Assembly: GCA_016177875.1 (NCBI GenBank)
Contig: JACOUL010000004.1
Location: 1 to 64,000 of the forward strand
DNA from: Burkholderiales bacterium
GTDB lineage: Bacteria; Pseudomonadota; Gammaproteobacteria; Burkholderiales; Burkholderiaceae_D
Reading direction: 5' to 3'
DNA length: 64,000 nucleotides
Under the pieces are notes generated by a model that was given only the letters and a program-made list of their open reading frames with translations, did no database searches and was not told the DNA's origin. The position numbers and the translations under genes were made by a program. This document shows, piece after piece, positions 46,468 through 57,145 of this stretch; position 1 is the stretch's first letter; the number at the start of each line of letters is the position of its first letter.

Positions 46468-47742
46468 ATGGGTGCCTGGAATAGTACTCCATTCGGAAAC
46501 GATTCTGCCTTGGATTTTCTTACTGACCTTGAACGTCAAGAAGACCTGGAACAGTTTCTTATGACGACTATTGGCAAGATCAGTAGCGATTGGAACGGCG
46601 ACTGCCAAGAAGCTGAGGAGGGTGTCGCGGCCATTGCATTTGTTTCGGCGTCTGCGGTGGATCCAATTGGTCCGATAAACCAGGAAGCAAAGAGACTCAT
46701 TGCAACTACCGGCTTTATTCCGAGCGACCAATTATTGGCCTTGTCTCTCAGTGCACTTGAGAGAATCTGCACAGATTCGGAACTGAAGGATCTGTGGGAG
46801 GAAAGTGGCTCGCTAACCTCCTGGCTGAAACAGACTGAGAGGTTAGCAAATAGCCTTCGAAATGCTGCAGCAGCGGGCTTGCCGTCAAGGACACCCAAAA
46901 AACCCGGGATGCCACGATCTTTACATAAGCTACTAGAACGATACACCGAGGGACCATCCGACAAGATTCGGGCAAGAATTCGGAAGATGGTTAATTCGAT
47001 CATTGACGTTAACGAACAGAATGCCAACTCTAATTGGAAGTCTCCACTGTCGCTGATTTGCCAATACGGTTTACTTGACGAGGTACAAGAGCTTCTTTCG
47101 CGTGGAGCAGATCCAATCACTTCTGAGCCGAACCCATTTGTTGCGGCATGTGTAGGCGGGCACATCGAGGTTGCTGAACTACTCCGCCAGAATGGCGTAA
47201 AGGTATTTTTCACTATCGACCGTCAAGCCGTTGAAGGCGCGGGAAACCATCTTGACGATATTATGCTTGGTCAAATGCGAATTCGTGGAATAGAGCCAAA
47301 ACCAAAGAGATACAGTTACTGTCTCGCGCTCTTTGCTGTCGCCCGTGAGGGAAAGCCAAGAGCCGCCGAGTACTTGGTAAGCATCGGTGCGGACCTACAC
47401 CAAACTGACCTTAACGATGAAAATCTTGTGCATAAAGCGGCAGAAGGCGGCAATATAGAGATGCTGAGTTTTTTGGTCGCCTCGGGCCTTGATCCAAGCA
47501 AGCCGAAAGGGAAATTTGCAGAGTCACCTTTGCACTACGCCGTACGCGCAGGCAAATTAAACGCTGTATTAACCATTTTGGAACATGGCGCCGATCCGAA
47601 CCATATCGACAAGTTCGAGGGCGCTGAGCATAAGTGGTATCAAACTCCACTCGATATATGCGAGAACGATAAAATCCGGGAGCTCTTGCTAAAGTTTGGA
47701 GGCAAGTCAGCTGCTGAGATTATGGGTGCCAACAAAAAGTAA
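46468..47742 (+). CDS. DUF4259-ankyrin repeat fusion protein
   Basis: A 424-residue protein. The first 110 or so residues match DUF4259 (MGAWNSTPFGNDSALDFLTDLE is the family opening). From about 185 to 410 run ankyrin repeats (LLDEVQELLSRGADP, EAAEGGNIEMLSFLV-like units, GKLNAVLTILEHGADPNHID). A strong GAGGAG site precedes the ATG. Base use is more AT-rich at third positions than neighbours, pointing to acquisition. DUF4259 and ankyrin proteins often serve as immunity partners beside polymorphic toxins, but no toxin gene is visible; function is open. Confidence 0.8.
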   Translation: MGAWNSTPFGNDSALDFLTDLERQEDLEQFLMTTIGKISSDWNGDCQEAEEGVAAIAFVSASAVDPIGPINQEAKRLIATTGFIPSDQLLALSLSALERICTDSELKDLWEESGSLTSWLKQTERLANSLRNAAAAGLPSRTPKKPGMPRSLHKLLERYTEGPSDKIRARIRKMVNSIIDVNEQNANSNWKSPLSLICQYGLLDEVQELLSRGADPITSEPNPFVAACVGGHIEVAELLRQNGVKVFFTIDRQAVEGAGNHLDDIMLGQMRIRGIEPKPKRYSYCLALFAVAREGKPRAAEYLVSIGADLHQTDLNDENLVHKAAEGGNIEMLSFLVASGLDPSKPKGKFAESPLHYAVRAGKLNAVLTILEHGADPNHIDKFEGAEHKWYQTPLDICENDKIRELLLKFGGKSAAEIMGANKK

Positions 47743-47834
47743 TTAAATGAACCTATAACAATCACTGAAGTTTACTCTGCTGAACGAGGCGACTCAGTGC
47801 TGACGTTAACAAAAATCGCCTGATTTTTCCGACC

Positions 47835-49028
47835 TCAGATTCTCGCAGCAATCAATCTACCCAACTTCGCCACCCCCTCCCGAATCTTCTCCGGCGGCAC
47901 CGTCACAAAACTCAGTCGCAAGGTGTTCTTCCTCGGCGTATTGGCATAAAACGGCGCGCCGGGAACGAAGGCCACATTTTGCGCGATCGCTTCATCCAAT
48001 AGCTTCATGCTGTCGATATGCTCCGGCAGCGTCACCCAGATGAACATACCGCCTTCGGGCTTGGTCCATGTCGCCTCGGCCGGGAAGAATTCAGTGAGCG
48101 AGGCCAGCATTGCTTGGCATTGATCGGCGTAGAGTCTGCGAATAGTCGGAATATGCTCATTCAAGAAGCCATCCTTAACCACCTCATACACGACCATCTG
48201 TGTCAACTGCGCCGTATGCAAGTCGGTGGCTTGCTTGGCTTGCTCAAGTTTGCGTACAAGCGGCTGCGGCGCCACCACATAACCCAAACGAATACCGGGC
48301 GTGAGCACTTTGGAGAATGAACCCATGTAAATCACGCCGTCGGGGTTCATGGTGAGCATCTTCGGTAAGGGTTCGCCGCGATAGCTTAGCGCGCCGTAAG
48401 GATCGTCCTCGATCAGCGGCAAGCCGAGTCGCGCGCACACGTCGACTAATTTTGCACGACGCTCCACGGAAAGCGAGCGGCCGGTGGGATTTTGGAAGTT
48501 AGGCAAGGCATACAGCAAGCGCGCATCGCGTCCGAGCGTTGCAACTGCGTCCGGCAGTAAACCTGCATCATCGGTCGGCACCGACTCGAACTGCGGACCG
48601 TAGACGGAGAATGCCTGCAGCGCGCCCAGATAACTCGGCGTTTCCACCAGCACGCGGCTACCCTCGTCGATCAATACCTTGCCCAGCAAATCCAAACCTT
48701 GCTGCGAACCGGATACCATCAACACCTGCTCCGGCACGATGCGCGCGCCATCGGTCGATAGAAAGTCCGCGACCCATTGCCGCAGAGGCGCGTAGCCGTC
48801 GGTGGGTCCATACTGCAGCGCGACCTTGCCTTCGCGCGACAGCACCGAATCGAACGCCGCCTGCATACGCTCCACCGGGAAGGTGGCGGGCGACGGCAAG
48901 CCGCCTGCGAAAGAAATCACTTCGGGGCGCATCGTGACTTTCAGAATTTCCCGAATGGCGGAGCTTTGCAGCGCTTGCGCGCGTTGGGAAAACTGCCAGT
49001 CGATTTTTGCAGGCGGGTCGATTTTCAT
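47835..49028 (-). CDS. PLP-dependent class I aminotransferase
   Basis: A 397-residue fold-type I aminotransferase of the 2-aminoadipate / LysN-like group. The PLP lysine is in MGSFSKVLTPGIRLGY; the arginine that binds substrate carboxylate is near NTLRLSFVTVPPE. Substrate cannot be fixed from sequence; aromatic, branched or aminoadipate amino donors are possible. RidA is ten bases upstream on the same strand, a common pairing since RidA removes reactive enamines made by PLP enzymes. Confidence 0.9.
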   Translation of the reverse strand: MKIDPPAKIDWQFSQRAQALQSSAIREILKVTMRPEVISFAGGLPSPATFPVERMQAAFDSVLSREGKVALQYGPTDGYAPLRQWVADFLSTDGARIVPEQVLMVSGSQQGLDLLGKVLIDEGSRVLVETPSYLGALQAFSVYGPQFESVPTDDAGLLPDAVATLGRDARLLYALPNFQNPTGRSLSVERRAKLVDVCARLGLPLIEDDPYGALSYRGEPLPKMLTMNPDGVIYMGSFSKVLTPGIRLGYVVAPQPLVRKLEQAKQATDLHTAQLTQMVVYEVVKDGFLNEHIPTIRRLYADQCQAMLASLTEFFPAEATWTKPEGGMFIWVTLPEHIDSMKLLDEAIAQNVAFVPGAPFYANTPRKNTLRLSFVTVPPEKIREGVAKLGRLIAARI

Positions 49029-49038
49029 AAATAGTCCG

Positions 49039-49497
49039 TTACGCGACTTCCGCGATCAATTCAATTTCAACACAAGCGCCCAGCGGGATCTGCGCCACGC
49101 CGAAGGCTGAACGCGCATGCTTGCCGGCGTCGCCGAACACTTCGCCGAACAACTCGGAAGCGCCGTTGGTGACCAGATGGTGCTCGGTGAATTCGCCGGT
49201 GGAATTCACCAGGCTCATGACCTTGACGATGCGCTTGACGCGATTCAAATCGCCGCCGCATGCGGCTTGCAAAGTCGCCATCAAATCGACGGCCACGGCG
49301 CGCGCGGCTTGCTTGCCTTCTTCAGTGCTCATGTTCTTGCCGAGCTGACCTACCCATGGCTTGCCGTCTTTCTTGGCAATGTGACCGGACAGGAAAAGCG
49401 TATTGCCGGTTTGCGCATACATCACATACGCGGCGGCAGGCGTGGCGACTGCGGGCAATTCGATATTGAGGGCGTTGAGTTTGTCGTAGTAGGACAA
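49039..49497 (-). CDS. RidA family deaminase
   Basis: A 152-residue YjgF/YER057c/UK114-family protein that hydrolyses reactive enamine/imine intermediates. The catalytic arginine lies in HARSAFGVAQIPLGACVEIE. It is a longer RidA subtype with the AAYVMYAQTGNTLFLSGHIA start. Transcribed with the downstream aminotransferase. Confidence 0.92.
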   Translation of the reverse strand: MSYYDKLNALNIELPAVATPAAAYVMYAQTGNTLFLSGHIAKKDGKPWVGQLGKNMSTEEGKQAARAVAVDLMATLQAACGGDLNRVKRIVKVMSLVNSTGEFTEHHLVTNGASELFGEVFGDAGKHARSAFGVAQIPLGACVEIELIAEVA

Positions 49498-49550
49498 GAT
49501 AGTCTCCTGAGAAATGAGCCAAGACGCAGATTTTACCTGCTAGCGGCCCC

Positions 49551-50141
49551 CTACAGCCAGATCGACACTGCTGCATAGATCGTCAACGCGACCATGACCG
49601 TGCAAAACACGCGCTGCCATATCGGTACCGACAAATGCCGCCGCAATGCCGCACCTGTTCCCGCCCATACGGAGATACAAAGAAAATTAACGACGCAAAA
49701 CACAACACATAACAAAACGACGGCAACCGCGATCGGCTGCACCTCGGGCAAAAATGCTGAAGCGCCGGTCACCGCCATGAACCACGCTTTTGGATTAATG
49801 AACTGAAACGAAGCTGCGCCGAGAAAAGTCATGGGCCGATTATGGCCGCCGTCCTTCTGCCCGAATGACATGCGTCGCAATTGCCAGGCTAAATAAAGTA
49901 AATAAGTCGAACCGATTGCTTTTAAAACCAATTGCAACGCAGGTACTGCAAGAACCATGCTGCCGACGCCGACGGCGCACAAAGCCAGCATGACGCCGAA
50001 CCCGGCCGTGATGCCCAGCATATGCGGCACGGAACGCACGAAGCCATACAGAATGCCGGAAGAAGCCAGCATGATATTGTTCGGACCAGGCGTAATCGAT
50101 GAGACGAAAGCAAATAAAGCCATAGGCAGAAGCGGTTCCAT
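49551..50141 (-). CDS. LysE/RhtB family amino-acid exporter
   Basis: A 196-residue inner-membrane exporter with six hydrophobic segments and the family opening FVSSITPGPNNIMLASSG. LysE proteins expel amino acids or related metabolites. It is divergent from a MocR-type regulator, with a shared control region, so it is the likely target of that regulator. Confidence 0.9.
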   Translation of the reverse strand: MEPLLPMALFAFVSSITPGPNNIMLASSGILYGFVRSVPHMLGITAGFGVMLALCAVGVGSMVLAVPALQLVLKAIGSTYLLYLAWQLRRMSFGQKDGGHNRPMTFLGAASFQFINPKAWFMAVTGASAFLPEVQPIAVAVVLLCVVFCVVNFLCISVWAGTGAALRRHLSVPIWQRVFCTVMVALTIYAAVSIWL

Positions 50142-50197
50142 AGTTTGTCTCTTTGCTGTGATGGACGAAATTCATCGTAATCGACATATCCAGTACA

Positions 50198-50207
50198 GTA
50201 CCGGTAC
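50198..50207. promoter_or_regulatory. Palindrome in the LysE-MocR control region
   Basis: A perfect 10-bp palindrome GTACCGGTAC, preceded by another GTAC three bases away (CAGTACAGTACC). It lies between the divergent exporter and MocR starts. MocR proteins often bind repeated GTAC-like or direct-repeat sites, so it is a candidate operator. Confidence 0.45.
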
Positions 50208-50243
50208 AATTAATCAATTAATATCACACACTGTCATGGCGCC

Positions 50244-51668
50244 ATGACCAATACAGTTCAACTGGACCATTCCCTCTTATCGCGCGAATCCGGCTCGCTG
50301 GTCGAGCAAATCGTTCGCCTCGTCACGGCAAAAATCGACGATAAGCTGCTGCGCGGCGGCATGCGCATGCCGTCCATCCGGCAATTCGCCGATACGTATA
50401 AGGTGTCCCGCTTTACCGTGGTGGAAGCTTATGACCGCTTGGTCGCTGCCGGTTATTTGGAATCGCGCCGCGGCTCCGGGTTTTATGTGCGTGAACGCAT
50501 GCCTTTGCGCCTTGCCCGGCAAGATGCCGCGCCTGAGGCTAGCCAGCTCGATGTGGTTTGGCTGGTGCGTAATATGTTTCAGCAATTGCCGCCGCAGAAG
50601 ATGCCCGGTTCCGGACTCTTGCCGCCGGATTGGCTGGATGCCGATTTGGTCGCCAACGCCTTGCGTGCCGTCGGCCGGCAAAACCAGAATCTCCTGCAAT
50701 ACGGCACGCCGCAAGGTTTTCTGCCCTTGCGCCAGCAATTGCAATTAAAGCTCGCCGAGCTGGAAATTGCGGCTACCCCGGAACAATTCGTCACGACTGC
50801 CGGCGTCACGCAAGCGCTTGATCTGGTGGCGCGCCACTTTGTACAGCCGGGGGACACGATCTTTGTTGACGATCCTGCTTGGTTCTTGATGTTCGGTTCG
50901 TTCGCTGCGCTCGGCGCAAAATTGGTCGGCATCCCGCGCCTGGCCGATGGTCCGGACGTGGAAAAGTTGGCGGACCTGGCTGCCCTGCACAAGCCCAAGC
51001 TGTATGTCATCAACTCGGTTCTGCATAATCCGACTTCCGCTTCGCTTTCCATGGCCAAGGCGTTCCAAGTCTTAAAAATCGCCGAGCAATTCGATTTCAC
51101 CATTGTGGAAGACGATATTTATTGCGACATGCATCCCGGAAGCTCGCGCCAGGCGGCGACGCGCATTACGGCACTCGATCAATTGCGGCGCGTGATTTAT
51201 CTGGGCGGCTTTTCCAAGACGCTGGCCGCGAATCTGCGCGTCGGCTTTATCGCCGCATCGCCCGAGCTGGCGAGACAGTTATCCGACCGCAAGATGCTGT
51301 CGACCCTTACCACCAGCGAAATCGGCGAACGCGTGGTGTACCGCGTCCTCTCGGAAGGTCATTACCGCAAGCACCTTGACCGCTTGCGGGGACGCCTCGA
51401 CCGCGCACGCGAAAAAACCTTGCGCCAATTGGAAAAAGCGGGGATCGCGGCAGAGGGAACAGCGCCGGCCGGCATGTTCGTCTGGGCAGACGCGGCATGC
51501 GACACCAATATCCTGACCGAACGTGCCATGGCCGAAGGTTTTTTGCTCGCTCCCGGCAGCCTGTTTTCGCCGCGCCAGCTGCCATCGACCCGCATGCGTC
51601 TCAACGTGGCCACCATGGCCGATCCGGGGATTTGGCGCTTTTTGGATAAGCACGTCGGCAAGTCTTGA
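50244..51668 (+). CDS. MocR-type GntR/aminotransferase-fused regulator
   Basis: A 474-residue transcription factor. N-terminal GntR winged helix (about 15-85, with [20 protein letters not shown] and [13 protein letters not shown]) is joined to a fold-type I aminotransferase-like domain with the PLP lysine ([16 protein letters not shown]). PLP or an amino acid is the usual effector. It is divergent from the LysE-type exporter, probably controlling it and itself. Confidence 0.92.
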   Translation: MTNTVQLDHSLLSRESGSLVEQIVRLVTAKIDDKLLRGGMRMPSIRQFADTYKVSRFTVVEAYDRLVAAGYLESRRGSGFYVRERMPLRLARQDAAPEASQLDVVWLVRNMFQQLPPQKMPGSGLLPPDWLDADLVANALRAVGRQNQNLLQYGTPQGFLPLRQQLQLKLAELEIAATPEQFVTTAGVTQALDLVARHFVQPGDTIFVDDPAWFLMFGSFAALGAKLVGIPRLADGPDVEKLADLAALHKPKLYVINSVLHNPTSASLSMAKAFQVLKIAEQFDFTIVEDDIYCDMHPGSSRQAATRITALDQLRRVIYLGGFSKTLAANLRVGFIAASPELARQLSDRKMLSTLTTSEIGERVVYRVLSEGHYRKHLDRLRGRLDRAREKTLRQLEKAGIAAEGTAPAGMFVWADAACDTNILTERAMAEGFLLAPGSLFSPRQLPSTRMRLNVATMADPGIWRFLDKHVGKS

Positions 51669-51741
51669 AATCGGCTGTTTCATCCCCATTTCGGCCCCAA
51701 ACCCGAAATTTCCAGCAATCAAACAGTCAATCGAGGGAAAA

Positions 51742-53655
51742 ATGACCACAGCCGAAAAGCAAACCTTGGGCTTTCAAGCCGAAGTTAAGCAGCTTTTACA
51801 CTTGATGATCCACTCCTTGTATTCCAACAAGGAGATCTTTTTGCGTGAGTTGATTTCCAACGCTTCCGACGCGGCCGACAAGCTACGCTTCGAAGCAATC
51901 AACAATGGCGGCCTCTACGAAACCGACCCGGACTTGAGAATCAAAGTCACCTTCGATAAGGATGCCCGCACCATCACGATTTCGGATAACGGCATCGGCA
52001 TGAGCCGCGACGAAGCGATCGAGCATTTGGGCACCATCGCCAAATCGGGTACCAAGGAATTTTTCTCCAAGCTCTCCGGCGACCAGCAAAAAGATGCGGC
52101 GCTGATCGGCCAGTTCGGCGTGGGCTTCTACTCCGCCTTCATCGTTGCCGACAAAATCACCGTGGAGACGCGCCGCGCGGGTCTCAGCGCAGCGCAAGCC
52201 GTGCGTTGGGAATCCCAAGGAGAAGGCGATTTCAGCATCGAGCCGATCGACAAAAAATCGCGCGGCACCGACATCATTCTGCATCTGCGCGAAGGCGAAG
52301 ACGAGTTTCTGTCGGCATGGAAGCTGCGCTCCATCATCCGCAAATATTCCGACCATATTTCCATTCCCATCCAGATGCAAAAAGAGGAATGGGATGAAGA
52401 GACGAAGCAAATGGCGGTCAAGGACGAGCTGGAAACCGTCAACCAGGCCAGCGCCCTGTGGACGCGCAACAAATCGGACATTACCAAAGAACAGTACGAA
52501 GAGTTTTACAAACATGTCTCGCACGACTTCCAGCCACCGCTGGCGTATACCCACAACCGCGTCGAGGGCCGCAGCGAATATACCCAACTGCTGTACATCC
52601 CGTCGCACGCGCCCTTCGATCTATGGGACCGCAACAAGCGCGGCGGCATCAAGCTGTACGTCAAGCGCGTCTTCATCATGGACGACGCGGAGCAGCTGAT
52701 GCCTGTTTATCTGCGCTTCGTTAAAGGCGTGATCGACTCCAGTGATTTGCCGTTGAACGTCTCGCGCGAAATTTTGCAAGAGTCGCGCGACGTCAAAGTG
52801 ATCCGCGAAGGTTCGACCAAACGCGTACTTTCCGTGCTGGAAGAAATGGCCACCTCGGACGAGCAAGAACAAAAGGATCAATACACGACCGTCTGGAAAG
52901 AATTCGGTCAGGTACTGAAGGAAGGCGTCGGCGAAGACGCTACCAACAAGGATCGTATCGCCAAGCTCTTGCGCTTTGCCTCCACGCAGAACGACAGCGA
53001 TGTGCAAAACGTATCCTTCGATGAATATATCAGCCGCATGAAGGAAGGCCAGGACAAGATTTACTTCATCACCGGCGAATCCTACGCCGCTGCGAAAAAC
53101 AGCCCGCATTTGGAAATCTTCCGCAAAAAAGGCGTGGAAGTTCTGCTGCTCACCGACCGCGTCGACGAATGGATGCTGTCCTTCTTGAACGAATACGAAG
53201 GCAAGGAATTGATATCCGTCGCCAAGGGCGGCCTCGATCTCGGCAAGCTGGAAGACGAGACCGAGAAAAAACAACACGAGGAAACCGAGAGCCAGTACAA
53301 GGATCTGGTCGAGAAAATGAAGACCACGCTGACCGACAAAGCCAAGGACGTACGCGTCACGTTCCGCTTAACCGATTCTCCGGCTTGCCTGGTCGCGGAC
53401 GAACATGAACTGTCCGGCAACCTGGTACGCATGCTGAAAGCCGCGGGACAAAATGCGCCGGACACCAAACCGATCCTGGAAATCAATCCCAATCATCCGC
53501 TCGTGCAGCGCTTGAAATACGAGGACGCCAAATTCGGCGATTGGTCGCACATCATGTTCGATCAAGCCATGCTGGCCGAAGGCGGTTCGCTTGACGATCC
53601 GGCAAGCTTCGTCAAACGCCTTAACGAAATGCTATTGGATATGGCAGCCAAATAA
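51742..53655 (+). CDS. htpG: Chaperone protein HtpG (Hsp90)
   Basis: Cytoplasmic ATP-dependent chaperone, 637 residues, close to the usual length. The GHKL ATP pocket ([48 protein letters not shown]) and middle-domain [14 protein letters not shown] are intact. The start [19 protein letters not shown] was chosen by family alignment and a GAGGGAAA site; the longer in-frame upstream part lies inside the MocR gene. Confidence 0.97.
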   Translation: MTTAEKQTLGFQAEVKQLLHLMIHSLYSNKEIFLRELISNASDAADKLRFEAINNGGLYETDPDLRIKVTFDKDARTITISDNGIGMSRDEAIEHLGTIAKSGTKEFFSKLSGDQQKDAALIGQFGVGFYSAFIVADKITVETRRAGLSAAQAVRWESQGEGDFSIEPIDKKSRGTDIILHLREGEDEFLSAWKLRSIIRKYSDHISIPIQMQKEEWDEETKQMAVKDELETVNQASALWTRNKSDITKEQYEEFYKHVSHDFQPPLAYTHNRVEGRSEYTQLLYIPSHAPFDLWDRNKRGGIKLYVKRVFIMDDAEQLMPVYLRFVKGVIDSSDLPLNVSREILQESRDVKVIREGSTKRVLSVLEEMATSDEQEQKDQYTTVWKEFGQVLKEGVGEDATNKDRIAKLLRFASTQNDSDVQNVSFDEYISRMKEGQDKIYFITGESYAAAKNSPHLEIFRKKGVEVLLLTDRVDEWMLSFLNEYEGKELISVAKGGLDLGKLEDETEKKQHEETESQYKDLVEKMKTTLTDKAKDVRVTFRLTDSPACLVADEHELSGNLVRMLKAAGQNAPDTKPILEINPNHPLVQRLKYEDAKFGDWSHIMFDQAMLAEGGSLDDPASFVKRLNEMLLDMAAK

Positions 53656-53677
53656 ATTTTGCTTGTCTCCCTGTTGT

Positions 53678-53705
53678 AGCCCCCGCTTTTTGGGGGCTTT
53701 TTTTA
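53678..53705 (+). terminator. Terminator after htpG
   Basis: AGCCCCC (53678-53684) pairs with GGGGGCT (53692-53698) around a 7-base loop, followed by seven Ts. Confidence 0.92.
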
Positions 53706-53796
53706 TTGCCTCAGTGACATCTGCGTGGCAAGATAGGAAGACCTTCGTTCCCTCCCGGAACGCTCCTCCTGACGCGTACAGCGACAAATACATAAA

Positions 53797-56349
53797 ATGA
53801 CTTCGCGCTTGCTTTGCTTGTGGACTGCGCTCGTCCTGCTGACCAGCTGCGGCGATCATACGTCCATGGACAATGCACGCAGCGTCCCTGCGCAAGTTGC
53901 CGCTTCCCCCAAAGCCGCAACTTACACGCAACCCCAAAGCGGCTGGTATTGGAATCCTTCTGAAGGCGGCAGAGGCTATGCGATCGAACGCCAGGGCAAT
54001 CAACTATTTTTGACCGCATTTTTTTACGAGTCCAGCGGCGCCGCCACCTGGGCGGCCGCGATTTTGCTTGCGCAATCCGATGGCCGATATACCGGCGAAT
54101 TCATGAAATATTCGGGTGGACAAACGCTGCTGGGTAGCTACAAGGTCACGAGCTCAACCAAGATTGCCGACGTTTCACTCGCCTTTACGACATCGACCGC
54201 GGGCACCTTGTCCGTCACCGCCGTGGGCGGCAGCTCGTCGGCGTCGATCGCATTGCAAGCCTACCCGATCTCGACACCCGTCAATTATGCGGTGACCAAT
54301 GCAAGCTTCGATAACGGCTGGTGGTGGAACCCGGCGGAACCCGGTCGCGGCTACTTTGTCGAGGTGCAAGGTTCGCAAGCCTTCGTCGGCAGTTTTATGT
54401 ATGACGACAGCGGTCAGCCCTCTTGGTATGTCAGCACCGCGACGCTCACCACCTCGCTCCAGGTTGACGGTAACCTAGATCAATACACGAACGGTCAGTC
54501 ACTGTACGGCGCTTATCAAGCGCCGGTCAAAGTGTCGACGAGCGCCGGCGCCATTTCGATGCAACTAACATCGTCCACAACCGGCAACTTAGTCCTGCCA
54601 AACGGCGTCAAGGTTCCCATCAGCCGCTACGTATTTAATGCCACCCCGACGCCAAGCAACCTCATCATTTCCGAGGTTTCCACCGCCTATTACACCAATG
54701 ATGTGGCATGGTTTGAAATCTATAATCCGAACAATACCGAAGTCTCGCTGGCGAACTATAGTGTGCGCAGCACCTATATCGACTCCACCAACAGCACCCT
54801 TTCTTCGACACCGATGACATTTAAGTTACCGGCTGCAATCGTGCCGGCCAATGGCTATCTCGTCATCGCGGGCAAATCGTTCACCAATTTGCTGAGCAAC
54901 AGCCAAATCGTCTATATCAGCAGCGGCACGCAAAGACCGCACTGGGGCACGAGCGGCGCGGTGGAATTGCTCAACAACGGCCAAACAGCTGATTTCGTTA
55001 TCTTCGGCACGTCAAGCATAGTCCCGATGAGTGCGGGGCACTGGTCGGGCGCGAACGTCATGGCGCTTCCATCAGGTGCAAATGAACATGGAAAATCCAT
55101 CGTGCGTCTCGCCAAATACGGCCTGCAAGATACCCATACCGCCGCTGACTGGGTGCAAGTGAATTTTGCGACACCGGCCGGCACGAACGATGTGCTGCCC
55201 GGCGTCATCGACTCGGACAACGACGGCATTCCGGACAGCGCCAAAGTGCAAGGCGGCACCTACGCGGGCTTGGATTTGTATGCCATGGGCGCACGCCCCG
55301 GCCGGCGCGACGCCTTCATTGAAATCGACTACATGAACGGAACCGACCCGGCGCTCACGCCCCGTTCGGAAGCCTTGCAAAAAGTGACGGATGCCTTTGC
55401 CGCAAAAAATATTGCAATCCACTTGGATGTCGGCAATTTGTATAGCGCCACATTCAACCCCAGCCTGTTTAATCTCGGCGGCGGCAACGCGGTAACCTAT
55501 GCCTCCTGCCTGGATGACATCGCCACCTTTTCAGGAACGGTCACAGCGGGCTGCACATCGTTCTATACCTATAAGAGCACGAGCTTCGACGTACGCCGCA
55601 AGCTGATTTTTCACTATGCGCTTTTCGGCAATTCGCGCGTGGCCGGCGGCATTTGCGGCTCCTCCGGACAAGCGGAAGTCGAAGGCAATAATTTCATGGT
55701 CACCATGGGCAGCTGCGGCTACCGCACCAACACGACCGGCGCGCTCAACAATCTTATTAACAGTCAGGCCGGCACCATCATGCATGAGTTCGGCCATAAC
55801 CTCGGCTTATTCCATGGCGGGAACGAAGGAAAAAACTACAAGCCGAACTATTACAGCGTCATGAATTACATGTATCAGATGCGGGGATTAAACGCGACAC
55901 CGGATGGTGTGAATGCCGCAGACCGCTACTACCTCGCGTATGGCTTGAAAGGCGTTACGCTTTGTACGCTGGAGAACTCGCCTTGCTCGACGAATTTTGT
56001 GTTGAGCTACTCCGATGGCACGAGCGCGGAGTTGGATGAAAATAATCTGGACGAATCCCTCAATATCGGACGCGGCAGTGCAAACGGCGCCTATGCCGAC
56101 TGGGACGGCAACGGCCAAAGCAACAGCAACCGTTACAGCCGCAATATTCATACGGGCGACACCAGCTACGGCGTCAGCATTCTCAAGGATTACAACGACT
56201 GGGGCAATTTAAAATTCCCCTTTGCGCGCGGCTTCTACGGCAGCAATGCAGTCGCGCCTCGTGCACTTGCGCGTGAACGCACCAATCCGATGAATGAACA
56301 GCCGCGCCAAGTGATCGTTGATGATCCGATGCCGAGCCTGCTTCCGTAA
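53797..56349 (+). CDS. Large metzincin-like lipoprotein with lamin-tail domain
   Basis: An 850-residue predicted lipoprotein (lipobox LTSC, then GDHTS). Two repeats near the N-terminus share GWYWNPSEGGRGYAIE / GWWWNPAEPGRGYFVE (about 48-160 and 170-270). A lamin-tail-like beta domain follows (about 285-450, ISEVSTAYYTNDVAWFEIYNPNN). The C-terminal part carries a metzincin zinc site HEFGHNLGLFH (His663, Glu664, His667, His673) with Met-turn SVMNY (Met689). It is thus probably a cell-surface metalloprotease. Substrate unknown. No ribosome binding site is obvious before the ATG. Confidence 0.85.
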   Translation: MTSRLLCLWTALVLLTSCGDHTSMDNARSVPAQVAASPKAATYTQPQSGWYWNPSEGGRGYAIERQGNQLFLTAFFYESSGAATWAAAILLAQSDGRYTGEFMKYSGGQTLLGSYKVTSSTKIADVSLAFTTSTAGTLSVTAVGGSSSASIALQAYPISTPVNYAVTNASFDNGWWWNPAEPGRGYFVEVQGSQAFVGSFMYDDSGQPSWYVSTATLTTSLQVDGNLDQYTNGQSLYGAYQAPVKVSTSAGAISMQLTSSTTGNLVLPNGVKVPISRYVFNATPTPSNLIISEVSTAYYTNDVAWFEIYNPNNTEVSLANYSVRSTYIDSTNSTLSSTPMTFKLPAAIVPANGYLVIAGKSFTNLLSNSQIVYISSGTQRPHWGTSGAVELLNNGQTADFVIFGTSSIVPMSAGHWSGANVMALPSGANEHGKSIVRLAKYGLQDTHTAADWVQVNFATPAGTNDVLPGVIDSDNDGIPDSAKVQGGTYAGLDLYAMGARPGRRDAFIEIDYMNGTDPALTPRSEALQKVTDAFAAKNIAIHLDVGNLYSATFNPSLFNLGGGNAVTYASCLDDIATFSGTVTAGCTSFYTYKSTSFDVRRKLIFHYALFGNSRVAGGICGSSGQAEVEGNNFMVTMGSCGYRTNTTGALNNLINSQAGTIMHEFGHNLGLFHGGNEGKNYKPNYYSVMNYMYQMRGLNATPDGVNAADRYYLAYGLKGVTLCTLENSPCSTNFVLSYSDGTSAELDENNLDESLNIGRGSANGAYADWDGNGQSNSNRYSRNIHTGDTSYGVSILKDYNDWGNLKFPFARGFYGSNAVAPRALARERTNPMNEQPRQVIVDDPMPSLLP

Positions 56350-56424
56350 CGCTACCGGATAGTGAGCCTGACTGACTACTAGACCTGAAGGGTCCTGTCA
56401 GGTCAAATCATACGTGCAATCTAT

Positions 56425-57066
56425 TTAGGCATTCCACTCAGCCACCCCCTGACGAAGCTCTGCCGCCTTGAACCCTTTACTGCGCAATAACTTCACGGCA
56501 TCCGTCGACATAAAACAGAATGGTCCTCGGCAATATGCGATAACGGGCTTTTCTTTCGGAAGCTCAGCTAATCGTGACTTAAGTTCAGGGAGCGGGATCG
56601 AACGAGCATATGGCAAATGCCCTGTTTGATATTCTTCATCAGGACGCACGTCGATAACAGTCACTTCGCCACGTTTAGCCTTCGCAAGCAGCTCTTCACG
56701 GCTGTTGCCAATCCACTCGCTAGCGGAATCGCCTAATTGGCGAAGCGCTTCTTGCAACTCAAAAAGGCGGTCCTCGGCGAGTAAGCGAAGCGTCACCCAG
56801 AAGCGTGCAACGTCATCGCCAGCCAATCGATAGATGATGTACTTGCCTTGACGTTCGGTTTCTACTAGTCGAGCCGACTTCAATTCTTTCAGGTGCGCAC
56901 TTGTTAGCTTGACGCTGATTTGCGCCTCTTGCGCAAGAACTTCGACCGTTTTAGGAGATTGGCACAGCAACTCAATAAGCTCCAGGCGTATCGGGCTTGC
57001 GGCTGCCTTGGCAATGCGTGCAACTTGCTCGAAGAGCGCATCCTTGATGGTCCGATTTGTTTTCAT
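56425..57066 (-). CDS. ArsR-family regulator fused to a rhodanese domain
   Basis: A 213-residue protein. An ArsR winged helix (about 8-100, with ASPIRLELIELLCQSPKTVEVLAQ and SVKLTSAHLKELKSARLV) is joined to a rhodanese domain (about 115-212) with the active-site loop YCRGPFC. Such fusions are thought to sense reactive sulfur through the rhodanese or ArsR cysteines. It is divergent from a DsrE-MFS pair, with a palindromic operator between. Confidence 0.92.
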   Translation of the reverse strand: MKTNRTIKDALFEQVARIAKAAASPIRLELIELLCQSPKTVEVLAQEAQISVKLTSAHLKELKSARLVETERQGKYIIYRLAGDDVARFWVTLRLLAEDRLFELQEALRQLGDSASEWIGNSREELLAKAKRGEVTVIDVRPDEEYQTGHLPYARSIPLPELKSRLAELPKEKPVIAYCRGPFCFMSTDAVKLLRSKGFKAAELRQGVAEWNA

Positions 57067-57145
57067 AATCAAAGTCTCGACAATTATTTCCCGAAAATCA
57101 AACTGCCTTCGTAGCTCTTCATTGACGAACCGCCAATGATCAATT

